Origin: Chara braunii
Taxonomy: Eukaryota > Streptophyta > Charophyceae > Charales > Characeae
DNA length: 36,700 nucleotides
Assembly: GCA_003427395.1 (NCBI GenBank)
Contig: BFEA01000142.1
Span: forward strand, 2,360,564 to 2,397,263
Direction: 5' to 3'
A program made the translations under genes and the position numbers. The notes under the pieces are model-generated. The model ran no database searches, was not told the origin of the DNA, and saw only the letters and a program-made list of their open reading frames with translations. Numbering within the stretch: the first letter of the stretch is position 1; every line of letters begins with the position of its first letter. Shown here piece after piece: positions 1-12,343 of this stretch.

Positions 1-3000
1 ACACACAGAAATACGCACACACACGTACACAAAGCAGACAGAGTCGCCCTGCAAGGTTTTGATGATTTTACAATGTGCGTTATAATTTGTTGTCTTTTAG
101 AGTAAATGACAAAGATCATGAGCCCCTGCCATCTAAAATTTATTATGTATTAAAAAAAATTATGTGATGTTTTCGTTGCATTCTCTAACATCTGAATAAT
201 ATTTTTTACATTTATAAATTATTGAAGAAATTTGGAGATCGGCTAGGGTAACGAAATATTATCGTTGTCATATGCAGTTGGAACAAACATAACACATGCA
301 CACATCGTGGATTAAATGTTATCACATCATAAAGTTTTGTAAACGTTTTTGATGGATTCTTGTTAAATCTCCTCTGCCACGTGTCAAACGTTGTCTTTAA
401 CTACATAATGGTTGATTTGGTAATATAAAAGTTGGTGCCTCACACTCGATTGACTAGTACATGGCAATAACGATCACACGCAGACTATTGATGAAGCATA
501 TGACACTCGATACTTTTTTTTTCTCTCTCTCAATGACACACACGAGACGTGTAACAATGAGACAAAACAACGAAATATGCTGTGCTGATTATTATTAAAA
601 CGAGGCGAAACAAGTAAAAAAGTTAATCAAAACATTTTCGAGATCGTTCTATTTGTTTTTTGAATATACACAATAATAAAAAAAAGGAAACTCAAGGCAA
701 AAAGGAACCCGATAATTTCGCAGCAAACGTGCATCTGCCATATATGAAAGGTATTCAATGGTTTTGGGGGGGAAAAAAAAAAATGTAATAACAAAATGGA
801 CTACAATCAAAGGATGAGCGGCTGTGGTATACCTTTTAAGTCTTTAGAGACTTTAAACTCTCATCGAGCGAGGGCTTACTCGGCCGCAGTGGCGAAAAGG
901 ACAGCAATACAAGAGACCGATGTGATGCATGAGGGCATACCAATAAATAACGATAAGTGAATCTCGTTAATCCTGACAGCGATGACGCCGATGCCCCCGA
1001 CAATCTAGAACCCGACAAGACGTTTGAAAAACAACAATCACAACCTCTAGAGTCATTTGATAGTTTTCGTACGCGTGTGACATTCATTTTCTCTTCCCAA
1101 GGTGGCGTCGGTATGTAAAAAAGTGACATCGATGCTCTCTGTCACTGCTCACACACCCGAGATTCAGCACGAGAGATATCGCATATTGTAATGGTCGAGA
1201 GTATTTGATACAGGAAGCCAGTCAGACAGAGGCTGTTGGATGGCAAGAGCGTGATCTACTTTGTGATGACTGACCATAAGATGAGCACATCATTTTGTGA
1301 CACCACGATTGGTCAATGACCTTTCGTCACTTTTGCATATCTCATTCCCCTGTCACTGTATTCATATAAGACATATATAGACGATTGTGTTACGTGATCT
1401 CTCTGTCAGTGTATTCATATAAAATATACATAGGCGGCTGTAAAAAACAAACAATTTATCATATTACGAATTTACTAGCTGATCACACGTTCAAAGCCAC
1501 AATGGTGACATACCTTTCTGTGCTCATCATCACCCATGCAATAAAGGATAAGGTCTACAGTCCACCGCATTCAGAAAATGGAAGACCGTCATTTTGCACA
1601 AAGTCCTGACACTAGTGATGCAGTCTGCGAAGGAGGCATCCCAACAACAGAGCGATTCGAGGAAATAATTATTCACCCTTCATCTTGAACTTTATACAGG
1701 ACTATCTTAAAAGATGTATCATTGCATTTGTGAAATTTGGTGTATGTGCGACGTGCACAGTTTCGAAAGACGACTTTGATATCATCGTTGATTTCATGAA
1801 ATGCAGAATATCGTTGACATTAAAAATACAACTCGGAGTAGATATGTTCAACACCAATAACATTAACATTGGTCGTGATACAAAAGTGTGAATGTTAGAG
1901 TTGAATACGCATAAGCATATTCAAGAGAACGACCTTTGCGGATTTTACAGGGGCCTCAATGGTGGTGATCCTCAGCTAGACTACCAACTGGTGTTGCAAC
2001 TAAGACCGTATGCACACAATTGAGCATGATATATTATTTGACATGATTGACACATTCATGACCACAACTTTTGATAAGTTGTCACACTTACCACAATGAA
2101 GAAAATAGATGCAAGGTTACAAAGCGTTAGTGAGAGATGTACCCGAACATACCCTCATAAAGCTGAAGCCGGATTTCTCGTCGCCACTGACAACGATTTC
2201 TTTTATAGGGAGGGACGATTTGAGGTCAAGCAAATTGGTATGTCATGGAGGTGTGCGTATTCCTTATTTTTAATATTATCTTACGCTTAACAAACAAAGG
2301 TATTATCGTTTTTTTTGTGAAACTCATGGAAATGTATATATGTATATTTCGGTGCAAAATACACACTCATGCTTCACTGTATGACTGCGATTCTTTGATC
2401 ATGGATTTCATAACAATTATAAAAACAACCATGAGAAATCAACAATCAACATGAAAAATTTTCAAATCGCACAATCTCATGCATATGAGAATGTACATAT
2501 AGCGATTCAGTATCCCCAACACATGCGATAGATATCTTAGAACATCACTACAAGAAGTTATTCAAACAGTTGTATCAGTCATCAAACAAACGAAAAGTTT
2601 CCACCCAGATAGTGAACTATGTGCGCCGGTCGTTGACATTGCATGAAGAGACAGAGACCGTAAGGAAACAAAGAAAAAAAACGACAAAGAATTGATCGTT
2701 TGTGACAGACTGTATGCTCACTTGAATGAATACCTTCACATTATGCGACATAACAATTCAACAACTGCGGTGGTTGAACTTCGACGATGAATATGTACAG
2801 AAAAAGGAAGGTATTAACAATCTTGATCGTTTTGAACTGCGTTGACCACATATATGGTCGAGAATGGTTGTTAACCTCCTTCTGACTATCTATTCATACG
2901 TACACGAACACATCTAATCATCGCATGCACAGAGGACGGGATAAAAAGAAACGCGTTTGTTTAAACTGCATGAGTTTCACCAAAGTTTCATAGAGGAGTA

Positions 3001-3933
3001 GTGTACAATAATGTGGCAGCGAGAGCAAACGATAAAAATACATAGTTTGCATCAGTGACTATGTCTTTTTGTCGTAAACACAATACACAAATTTATATCA
3101 ATAGTCATGTTTTTTATTGTGAACATGTACACAAACGGTCACGCAAGATCGTATAAGTGCGGATTTGTGCTTGCGAAAGGTAACACATAACAGGTTAAAA
3201 AAAAAATGAAATGAGAAAAATCATCTCTAACACAATCAACCTTACGGAGTACAAAAATCGTATGTGAAATAAAGGATCCTCCCAACGTTTAGTACTGCGT
3301 GTCAAGTATATGATCAACGGAGATATCAATCAATGGAAGACATGCACTAGTCAACACTTTTTCCTCCCTCTTTCTCTCTCTAAGATTTATAAAATTTTTG
3401 CAACTAGCCAAAGACATAACAATTCATGTGTGTCACGCCAATTTGACTAACACGTATGGACATGAAAACAAACTAATGACCTCGTAGGTGAAATGTAGAG
3501 ATCTACTATGATCTAAATTCTTGACGTGGAATATTTCCGGTAGAACAACTCCACGAACTGTGGTGTTGATGTATTTTGCATCACATGTGAAATAATATAA
3601 TATTTTGCAGCAACTTCACCCACGAATGTAACTGCTAATGACATAATGAAACTTGTTAATAGAACACAGATAAATGAAAGAATGATTCACCAATTTCATC
3701 AGTCTCTGATGAACAGGTTTCCGTGCTATGTTGCAGTTGCAAATTGACACGACATAATAGCGACCCCACTCATTAGCGAAAGTGATAAAAAATCTCATAA
3801 ATAGAATACTAAGCAATACTTTGTAAGTCGAAGGTAAGTTTATTACTTCATGCAAATGAATAGAAATATGAGTTGCTTGACCAATCGATTGGCATATAAT
3901 AGTGAACTTTCTTACAAATGGTGCAGAGACCAG
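1..3933. other. AT-rich intergenic DNA without a recognisable gene
   Basis: This stretch is AT-rich, with stop codons in every frame; the longest open frames are about 60-115 codons. None of their translations shows a domain, a compositional signature or a family motif that I recognise. The only structure I see is a small direct repeat near 1.35-1.43 kb (listed separately), short CA-rich sequence at the left edge and short homopolymers. I call it intergenic. A spliced gene with very small exons cannot be excluded by eye. Confidence 0.6.
1350..1433. repeat. two-copy direct repeat, period 53 bp
   Basis: Two 31-bp segments, 1350-1380 and 1403-1433, both run from CTGTCA(C/G)TGTATTCATATAA to a shared ...CATAG/..TATAG end, with only a few mismatches. 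The 22 bp between them differ from the rest. This is a diverged local tandem duplication. I see no function. Confidence 0.6.
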
Positions 3934-5817
3934 TGTCGAGCTCATCGGTCCGTCACCACACAAGGCAGCGTGGGACCCTCCTTCCTTGTCTCCGCTGTGT
4001 TTTCCCCTTCACTCATTCTCTTCCCACCTCTGTCTATACCAGCTTCCTTCTGAATCTAACCTCATATACGGTGACTAAGTACCGGGCGGGATGGTCCACC
4101 TCCACTCCCGCCATATCCCTTCCTCGATAGCCCCATACACCCTCTTCTACACTCGTTTCACTGACTACCACATGAGTCCAGCTTCACAGTGCGGTTCGCC
4201 CACTATCGAGGTCTTTCAAAAAGAATCCTTGAACGACGGAGATCGACTAGGTAACGACCAAACTACTTCCCTGTTTATCCGAGTTCTTCCTCCTCGCAGC
4301 CATCTCCCTTGCTAACTTCTAACTTACTCCCCTACAGCCCAATCCGGCGTAACCAGCGTACTCACCCGAGGCTAGTAACCCAAAATCAGTTCCTTCCTTA
4401 CTCGATTTCTGCCAAGGATCGAATGGACTAAAACTTCTTTGGGTGCGCTCTGCTTAGCTTCCGCCATCGCTTTCCCCTGCACAGCCCGTGTCCTTAATAC
4501 CGCTTAATCGACTAAATGTTAGTCGAAACTGACAAAACCACCGCACTTGCGAGGACCGCACGCCCCCATACAACCTTTTAGAGCGCCCTGTTCCAACTAT
4601 AACTGAGTGAGATACAACGTTTGCCCCCCGCCTTTCCCACTCTCCTTAGTCTTCATCCCGAATGCACCTGGCGCGGAGCGCGTCCAGGTCCTTCCCTCTT
4701 TCTACCTTCCCTTTGTTACCTTCATCCTCCTTCGATTGCTTTGCTGCGCTAGCATCCGTCGCTTCTCTTTACCTTCCTTTTGTAATTGTCGCGGGCAGTC
4801 CTCCTCTCCCCATAGCACTACTCCTCGTCAACCCGTTCAAACCGCATAGTCAGAGAAAGTGGCGGAGAGTATCCATAGTCGGCGTCGGCCCCCCTCCTCT
4901 CGATTTATACATGTTACCCGCAGGCGCAGCCCAGCCAGTCTCCTCTGTGTCGTTCCAAATGTTTACAGAAGTCCCTAAGGATTCACTTGTGGCAGAACCT
5001 GATGACCCCTTGGAGCCTGGGCGCCCTCAGGTCCGTCAAGATATTTGGTTTTGTCCATTAAGTGTCAGCATCTGGGTCTGCACACAAGCCTATATTCCAA
5101 CAGTTCACGTTGTACCCACCGCGTCACGCCCATGGACCCTCGGCCCGAACTTGGAATCGGTACCGGCCTAAAATAGGCTGAAATAAAAATCAACAAAATA
5201 TGAAATAAACGGGCTCGCGTTCGGACTCCCCCAACAAAACTAAAGGGGATAGTCCCGCGGGACCCTCAACCCCTTAGCTCCTTTAACGCTCCAATGCTCC
5301 TGCGCCATTGCTAGTTGGCCTCGATCCCCGAACCTCCGTAGTAGTAACCCAATGCCGTAACCTATAGGGCTAAGCTCAAGCTTGGAATCAACAGGCGCCG
5401 ACTCCCATATAAGGTGGCGCGGTCCAGTGCTTAATGGTAAGGGAAGACCCTGGGGCCTCACCTCCACCCACAACCAAGCGTGTGACCGCTAGGTATCCAT
5501 GTCGGCCTCCTCAACTGTGCCATGGTCGTCCCCCATACCAAAACCGTCGTTGAGGGTCAATCTATCAACCCTCAGTCTAATCAATGATGCAAAACCAAAG
5601 CAGACATTGATGCCAGTATTACGATTAAAGGGGTAAAATCACACGCGCGCCTTAAAATTGCGCGCCCACTCACCCTATCTACTCAGACAACCCTGGCCCC
5701 TACGCAGGCGGCCACCCTGACCCGCGTGAACACTCAAAAAAGGACCCTAAACCAACGGTCCTCCTGTCACTTGCAAAAACCAGGGCGGATACCCTTGTAA
5801 GGGTATTCGCGCCGACA
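3934..5817. mobile_element. GC-richer island, candidate decayed LTR-type element or solo LTR
   Basis: Base composition shifts abruptly from AT-rich flanks to C/G-rich sequence near 3.93 kb and back near 5.82 kb. The segment can be read as starting with TGTCG (3934) and ending with CGACA (5813-5817), the short inverted TG...CA termini typical of LTRs. Two AATAAA-type sites lie near 5181 and 5203. Open frames up to 169 codons exist (for example 4662-5171, +), but none has a recognisable gag, pol or other domain. The five bases outside each end (ACCAG and TCGGA) do not match, so no target-site duplication supports these exact borders. The island is clear from composition; the LTR reading is inference. 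Confidence 0.3.
5784..5810. repeat. hairpin near the right edge of the GC island
   Basis: ATACCCTT at 5789-5796 is followed by GT and the exact complement AAGGGTAT at 5799-5806. The pairing continues outward to GCG/CGC with one mismatch, giving a stem of about 12 bp. It sits next to the proposed terminus of the 3.9-5.8 kb island and might be part of that element's end structure. Confidence 0.6.
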
Positions 5818-6848
5818 TCGGAATAACATGTTGTGTTTTTTTAAGAATGGCAATATGAATTTGTACCATTTCATATCACAACTAGACGACAAGAACTAGC
5901 AAAAAAAATTGTGTGTCAAGTGATGTGACAGCGATGATGATATGCGAATGGTTGTTATGCTTTTCTTTCAAAGCGGAAAGAACCTAACAAATCACCCCTC
6001 GTGACTCCTGTCTGGAGAAAGGGGGTCAGTAGCAGCGGGAACCGTCCACCAATATTGTCTGAAAAGAGAGTGCGAGCAAAAATAAACATGAAAGCGAAAA
6101 CACGGAATGAAGAAGAGAATAACATCAAAAACAAAATGACAAAATTTTAAAGACGATAGATCTCATATGCTCATACGATTTGCACAACGTTGTCCAGGAG
6201 GAAGTAGAAAACGGAGAGAAGTACTACTCCACTTCATAAAAGACGGACATATAGAAAAAAATGACAATGCAAAACAAGGGAGTTGACAGTGAAACTTCGG
6301 GTGCATGTTCTAATGGTGAAGATGAGCATGATAAGAGGAAAAGAGGAGAAGCGGCAGCACAGATCACAATTTTATAAGAGAACGAGATGCGAAAGCGAAA
6401 AGAGATGCAGCAAGGAGGGAGGTACGTCATCGAATATCGAAAAACTAGTGTAGAAAAATAATACAACGCAAAAATGTAAGCAAACTCTGCCAATGATCTC
6501 CTTTTCAAGTAGAAAGTCGAAGTGAGGAGTATATAAATATATTTTTACAACAATATTTCGACGTGTTAATAATATTGAACTGTTCTAATGTCTTTTTCAC
6601 TAGGTTGTACAACTTTGCAAAGAGAAACACGCACATGCGGAGAAAAAGAGTACAGACTAGACCAACAAAGTGGCGTGTTCCTTCTTGAGCTAATTGCTTA
6701 TTATTTTTTTGCACTGAGTTTAGGAATACAATATGAAACACAAACCTGAAGAAATTGAAACACAAGTGGTTGTTACCAAGGCAGCCCCCCGTGAACCAAG
6801 AAAGTGGCCAAACACACTTGCTACTAAACAACTACACCCCCGACGAAA
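5818..6848. other. intergenic DNA without a recognisable gene
   Basis: AT-rich sequence resumes here. Minus-strand open frames of 94-108 codons (6224-6831) are hydrophobic or basic low-complexity translations without family motifs. I see no gene. The DNA next to the tRNA-like fragment at 6849 could share its organellar origin, but I recognise no other mitochondrial gene in it. Confidence 0.5.
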
Positions 6849-6915
6849 CGAAGGAAATGGGATTTGAACCCATGATGCAATCTTGTTGTATGTTGATTTA
6901 GCAAACCAATGCCTT
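6849..6915 (-). pseudogene. mitochondrial-type tRNA-Ser(GCU) 3' fragment (truncated tRNA, NUMT-like)
   Basis: Read on the minus strand, this segment gives the end of a D-arm (AAGGCA), then an anticodon arm TTGGT-TTGCTAA-ATCAA with a 5-bp stem (one G.T pair) and anticodon GCT. A long variable arm of about 19 nt follows, as expected for class II tRNA-Ser. The T-arm is perfect: ATGGG-TTCAAAT-CCCAT. The acceptor 3' strand TTCCTTC and a G discriminator complete it. The sequence closely matches what I know of plant mitochondrial trnS(GCU). The acceptor 5' strand and most of the D-arm are missing: upstream bases read GTCCTTC instead of the GAAGGAA needed to pair. It is therefore a truncated, non-functional copy. 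The internal B-box-like GGTTCAAATCC is intact, so a tRNA-derived SINE head is an alternative, but the A-box is gone. Confidence 0.72.
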
Positions 6916-6922
6916 GAAGGAC

Positions 6923-7814
6923 AGACTGTTTTGTTCAGTCGCAAAAGCCTCTGCATTTTCCACTCCAAACGATCTAACAGTGCTACAAACGGAGGACACA
7001 TATTTCATGGCACTGCAAACAACAACAAAATTAATAGGGAAAAATGTGGAGGAAGGATCGCAATCACGCATAGCAGAGAGCGAGACCTGAGTGGTAACAG
7101 TGAAATTAAACATGACGATGACAACAATTCTCAGAGAGATCGTATGACAAATGAAGCACTGCCTTTGGGTATAAAAATATCTCTCACTTGTCCGATCACA
7201 ACAAATGGATCATCCACTTTCTACTCACAATAAAATGCGAGTACAGATTAAGCAATACAAACATGGAAACGAAGAGACAACGATCCTTGGGACGTACATG
7301 CGTTCAAAACGACACTCACTAAGGTTTTGCAGATGAGGAGGGGCGACATGAACCTCAGCGTGACGTTGTGGCAACTAACTTTTACAAAAATGGCTCTTAA
7401 ATATGAAGTTCGGCAGACAACAAATACCAGTAAAACGGCAAACCAGATACAAAATTACCATGTATAAAGTAGGACATCGCTTCATCAGTCCGCAACTGCG
7501 ATACAATCATAAGTTTTTCAATCTTCAAGTTTCACCATGTTGTATCTATTTTTGACAAGGTCGTTGCATTATTTCGGGTTGGCCTGCTGCTGTTAAGAGA
7601 AATGAGGGAAATAATATAATTATTAGAGATGATGATTTCGATTTTGAGTTCACTGCACCAACCCGTGAGAGAGGCAGAGACGGAGAGAGAGGTGTGGAGA
7701 AAGTTTGTGTGTCAGACCTTGAAGAGTATGGGGGGCGGGAGGAAAACAGTGGTGCAAATCAGAAGTTTCACAATTAAATTTGTCACCAGAAGTTTCAGGA
7801 GGTCTCTATCATTG

Positions 7815-7816
<2 letters not shown>
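6923..7816. other. intergenic DNA, nothing recognised
   Basis: No convincing coding sequence is visible. A plus-strand open frame reaching 7233 starts inside the tRNA-like fragment and has no recognisable domain. Confidence 0.5.
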
Positions 7817-7883
<67 letters not shown>

Positions 7884-7987
7884 NTATTTTTTTTTTTTTT
7901 GTTAAAATTCTATTTAAATAAAAATACAAATATCAGTAATAAATTATATTGTGTAATAAGAGTAATGGGACAAGAAGTTGGAGACCT

Positions 7988-8025
<38 letters not shown>

Positions 8026-8046
8026 ACACTCTCTCTCTCTCTCTCT

Positions 8047-8077
<31 letters not shown>
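7817..8077. repeat. compound microsatellite: (AG)n, (CT)n, (CA)n and poly-A
   Basis: (AG)n runs from 7817 to 7883 and is followed by an ambiguous base (N at 7884) and a T-tract. About 105 bp later, (CT)n runs from about 7989 to 8048 with one interruption (ATAACA), then short (CA)n and a 20-nt A-tract ending at 8077. The AG and CT arms are mutually complementary, so the block could fold. The N suggests that sequencing or assembly had trouble here. Open frames spanning the block are artefacts of repeat translation. Confidence 0.9.
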
Positions 8078-9997
8078 CATACATACACATACACAAACAT
8101 ACAAACGGAGATGATGGTTGTGAAGCAGGATACTGAAATAATGAGTGTACAACATATGTTGTATTATTTATTATACAATATTGTACAATCAGTCATGTAC
8201 AAAATATTGTTTTATTAAAGAGTGAGCGACTATGTCATATGCTAACGCAATGATGTATCAAAACCTAACATTTTGTAAAAAAAAAAAAAATTGTCGATGA
8301 AAGAACACAGTTCGTTTCAATTACTTTAATATAATAATCGCACAGATAATGGCATACAGTCAGAAGACGAAAAGATACGGCTCACAAACATCACCCACAG
8401 TTTGCAAATGTTATTGGTTGTCGGACCTGCAAGGTTGGCTACTGCGTGTCACTTCATGTTTCAAACTTACATGTCCGACAAATTGTGTCACTCACTACGC
8501 AACCGTACTAGTAGCAAGGTAACAAACCATATTGTTGAGGCTCCCACGTGCGTTCATTCGTATAATGAATTAAGGGATTTGGTGGAGTTTGAGCACAACG
8601 ACCCAGATCGTCGACCGTTCACATCTTTGTGAGTGTCAAAAAATCAATACAAAGCGAAATTTAATTCATCTCCAGCAAAAGTAAATTGTATGTATACCAC
8701 ATTCTTCCCTATCTTTCTCTGTCTCTCCCTTCCCCCTTGCCCCTATGACTTTCGACAACGTCATCAAAACATTGTGTAAAAATGTTCAGTGTTAAAAAAT
8801 TGACAAACACAAAAGCACGTTGCATCGTGGTATGCTCCGTACCACGACGGATGGAGGTCTACACAACACACATTCTGTAATTTTTGTATTATGTCTTGCC
8901 TTTCTCCTTCCTCAAGTCACGATCTAAGTGAAAATTTATTGTGTTTATTATTTCTTATACGTACAATGTCCTGACATGTCGTGACTTGCTGAATGACATA
9001 TATGAAATGTTCTCATCCTGCCATAAAGATATGGGTTTTTTCCCCCATTCTCATCAGCCACAGATAAAACAGTTGTACTCATATGGGAACGAACCTCACC
9101 ACGAAACACCCTGATTAAGAAATGAGATATTTATCTAACAACAAGTGTAGTGTTCAACAATTTATCAAAACACTTTCAACAAAAGGTTTCAAAGTTCAAT
9201 ACAATATATTTTGTTTATGACATATGTGATCAACATAAATTCCTTCACTTTTAGTGCCTACATAATATGTCCCCGTCAAACAGTTTATTCGCACAGTTTC
9301 AATGGTTTATAAATAGTGGTCACATATGATAATCTTGACATAAAAATTACAACAATTTTTATATTGTTGTAAAGTTCATAATATAACTTTAAAGTTATTA
9401 TGTTGCATTTTTTGCATGACTGACAGTTAAGTCGATTTTACGTCGATTTTTATTATGTTATTTTAGTACACCAAACAACTTGTGTTTATCATGATATAAA
9501 TTACTATTGTAAGTTCATGCTATCTATTTTGGATCGTATTATGCATTAGGTTTATGCTTGGAGTATCTGTTTAAGTAGTATGTATTTGCCATATCATTTT
9601 TTGACAAAAATGGTATTTGTTTGATGGTTGAATTACATTTTTAAAACCTCATGTATTTATCAGTATATATTTAGTATAATATTAAATGATTTAGGACTTG
9701 CATAAGCATGAGTGAGTGCTTGTTCGTAGACTCTCTCCGGTACCCTCATCGTCTCGAATGAGTTTTATATGCGTTCACGTGCTGAATGTTGAAGTAGTAG
9801 TACGTGATAAGTTTGACTTAAAAGGTGTGGGACATTTGTTATAACGACCCTGAAAAAATTATGAAAATTTAAGGTTTCATTAACCGCTTCTCATATTTTA
9901 TTATGTACAGTTATTAAACCAGACTTGCAATTTGCAAGCCTAAGGCTGCAACATGGTGGGTCGAAGTGTCACAAAGATTGCATCAAGAGCGACCCCT
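8078..9997. other. AT-rich intergenic DNA without a recognisable gene
   Basis: Strongly AT-rich, with frequent stops in all frames and several short AT palindromes (for example ACAACATATGTTGT near 8149-8162). The 76-codon plus-strand frame at 8402-8632 shows no motif that I recognise. I see no RNA gene. Confidence 0.55.
9347..9372. repeat. AT-rich hairpin
   Basis: TTACAACAAT (9347-9356) is separated by TTTTAT from its exact complement ATTGTTGTAA (9363-9372). An imperfect palindrome around AACTTTAAAGTT follows at about 9378-9402. These are probably chance structures or mutational products in AT-rich DNA. Confidence 0.6.
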
Positions 9998-10021
9998 CTC
10001 CCCCTCTCTCTCTCTCTCTCT
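9998..10021. repeat. (CT)n microsatellite
   Basis: An uninterrupted CT run follows a C-rich pyrimidine tract that begins at about 9988. Confidence 0.85.
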
Positions 10022-10254
10022 GGCTCTAAAAAAAACTAAAGAACATAATTTGTTGGGGTTGGATTCCCCGGGCTCATGTGGTAGGCAATTCGCACCCCTA
10101 AGGCTTCGGTATAGTAGGCTTCGATATATGTGTCAAGCTGCCGCATTTTCGGCGGCGGACGACTAATGAACAAGTAAGTTTTTTTTTGGCAAGAATTGTC
10201 GAGGCACTGGCTCTTTGCGATTTGTAGAGAACCGACAAGTACCGTCTTCACTCG

Positions 10255-10278
10255 AAAATAACGTTCGGGCGTTATTTT
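10255..10278. repeat. hairpin with a TTCGGG loop
   Basis: AAAATAACG (10255-10263) and CGTTATTTT (10270-10278) are perfect 9-bp inverted repeats around TTCGGG. No gene lies immediately upstream on either strand, so I do not read it as a terminator. Confidence 0.55.
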
Positions 10279-12014
10279 AAACTTACCTTAAAAAAATCAA
10301 AATTATATTTTTGTATTAAATAAATAAATAAAACGTTCCTTCGAATATAACGCTTTTGCATTACCTTTAAATGGAATGCACATGTGTTATGTTTGAATGT
10401 TGCATGGGCGGAGTACCTGGTAGACGTCATATACATGGTTTTAAAATGGCGTGAAGGACAGTATATATAAGTTTGAAAGGGGTTTGAAATAGTTTTTGAC
10501 TTCCACGGGGTATGTTTTAGTTTGATTTTTTCTTTTCTTTTAATTTATAATGAGTTATAAAGTGACTTTCAGACAAAAGTTGAACGCCTTGCAATTCTGA
10601 ATTTGAGCCCCTATCCAAGTTGCCACCAATTTACCAAATATAATGCTCGAACATTATAGACGATGTTACATTCGTATGCAACACTCATACTTTTTTTTTT
10701 GTTAAAAACAGTAACTTTTAGAGAACCAGCCTAGTAGTAAATTCGGAGGTCAGTAATTGACTGCAGTCCTCTGAAAAAAACACCCTAATAGTTTTCTTCA
10801 ATGTGGTGCTCAAAAGGGGTACCGGCGAGTTCGGTTTCGCAATTTGAAAGAGGCAACTTTGACGATTTTTTATAAAAATCGCAAAAAAAAAAGAAATTTT
10901 AAGAATCCGTAGATTAGGTCATGGTCTTAAAAAAAAATCAGAAAAAATAAATAAATACTAAGACTGCATAATAATCCCGCATGCCGATTTGATACATTTC
11001 TCATTTTTTTTACTTTGTAGGGTGTGGACCAATAAAAAATGTATTCCAAATTCAATTTTTTCACTCTTAAAGGAATGCGTGGAAATTTTAAAAATTAGAG
11101 TGTTCGTAAATTTTATTGTGATATTTTCAGGTGAAGTATTAAACACATTAAACAAAATGCAATAAATGAACTCAAATCATGCATCTGTCGTGGACCAAGG
11201 GGCGTCATGCCCAAGTCATGAATACAAGCAAGACCTAAATTCGACCTTTAGAGGCTCAACATGCGACAATTGACTGTGGAAAGTCAAAGATCAACATTAA
11301 CTGGAAAATTTCAGTTCACGAGTCAAAGTCAATATGGACCTAGACACGGCTATTGATCAAACACACACACTTGGTTGTTTGCAGGAGGTACCTGTTGAGA
11401 ATCGACTCTAAGTGAGAGTCTGGAACTGTATGGGAGCTTGATCATTGGTCACGAGTCAATTTGGGTCATCGTATCTGGGAGCCCAAAGGTTGGTCAACCG
11501 GATTCAACACTATATGTTGACCCAACCCCTACTAACCGACATTGAGTCTTGCACTTGTTGCTTGACGTTGTCTGGACGCTGATTAGTTTGACATTGACGA
11601 CAACGTGAGACAACTGAAGTTTTGGGCTGGTGCCTTTTCTGTATGTGGCGTCAATTGGAGACTTGTCTTGCTGCGTGGCTTTTGCCACACTGTCTAGTAT
11701 GAGATTGATGAGACACTGACGAGGAGGAGGAGGATCAACGCTATGCAATTGTGAAAACGCTTACCTGTCTGCATTCATGATAGATATTGCGTATTGTTGA
11801 CGTGGAGAGTTGGAGATACCCGAAGGAAGAGTGAGCTTGTGAAGGAGATCTATCTGCTATGCTGATGAGCACTTTCTCTTTCATCCTCCAAGTCTTATCT
11901 CCCTCATATCAGCCTCTTCTCTGGTGACGTGACATTGGACTACTTGATTATTTGTACGATTTTTGGAAACATTGTATCTGTGCGGAGACATACTGTTTCT
12001 CTACTTTTGACGAG
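10279..12014. other. intergenic DNA, nothing recognised
   Basis: AT-rich to about 11.2 kb, then more balanced up to the poly-T that marks the LINE end. An 84-codon minus-strand frame at 11494-11748 has no motif that I recognise. The abrupt composition change near 11.2 kb may mark an old insertion, but I find no termini. Confidence 0.45.
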
Positions 12015-12032
12015 TTTTTTTTTTTTTTTTTT
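12015..12032 (-). other. poly-A tail of the LINE (T18 on the plus strand)
   Basis: Eighteen uninterrupted T residues on the plus strand lie downstream (minus-strand sense) of the last ORF2 codons and of an AT-rich 3' UTR of about 0.6 kb. This is the expected position of the LINE tail. Confidence 0.65.
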
Positions 12033-12311
12033 ACAAAGAAACTTTGCTTATTCTTATTACCACACAAAAAAGAGGTCGGAAAAACCTCAACAAAACTACC
12101 CGGAAAAAAACAACTTTGGGACCATTACCCAGCTTAGGTGCAGACCTTGGGGCACTGTGGTCTAGTACCAAAATGGCCAAATCTGAACCGCTGCCCTTAC
12201 ACATCCCAACCCTGGGAAAAAAAAGAGAAAAGAAAGAAATATACCATCAGGGCCTTTAAAAGTCGAACACAAACCAAAAAAGGAACGACTTTACAGCAAC
12301 GAAAGTACTAA

Positions 12312-12312
<1 letters not shown>

Positions 12313-12342
<30 letters not shown>
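12313..12342 (+). repeat. A30 homopolymer inside the LINE 3' UTR
   Basis: Thirty uninterrupted A residues on the plus strand, opposite in polarity to the LINE tail. It could be the remnant tail of a nested plus-strand retro-insertion or an expanded homopolymer. I see no body sequence that settles this. Confidence 0.8.

Positions 12343-12343
<1 letters not shown>

Noticed and set aside
4662-5171. 169-codon frame in the GC island as a gene
   Set aside because: No domain or family motif is recognisable, and an open frame of this length is unsurprising in C-rich sequence.
7629-8114. 161-codon frame through the AG/CT arrays
   Set aside because: Most residues are ER and SL repeats from microsatellites, and it crosses an N.
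10255-10278. Hairpin as a transcription terminator
   Set aside because: The setting is eukaryotic and no gene ends next to it; rho-independent terminators are not expected.
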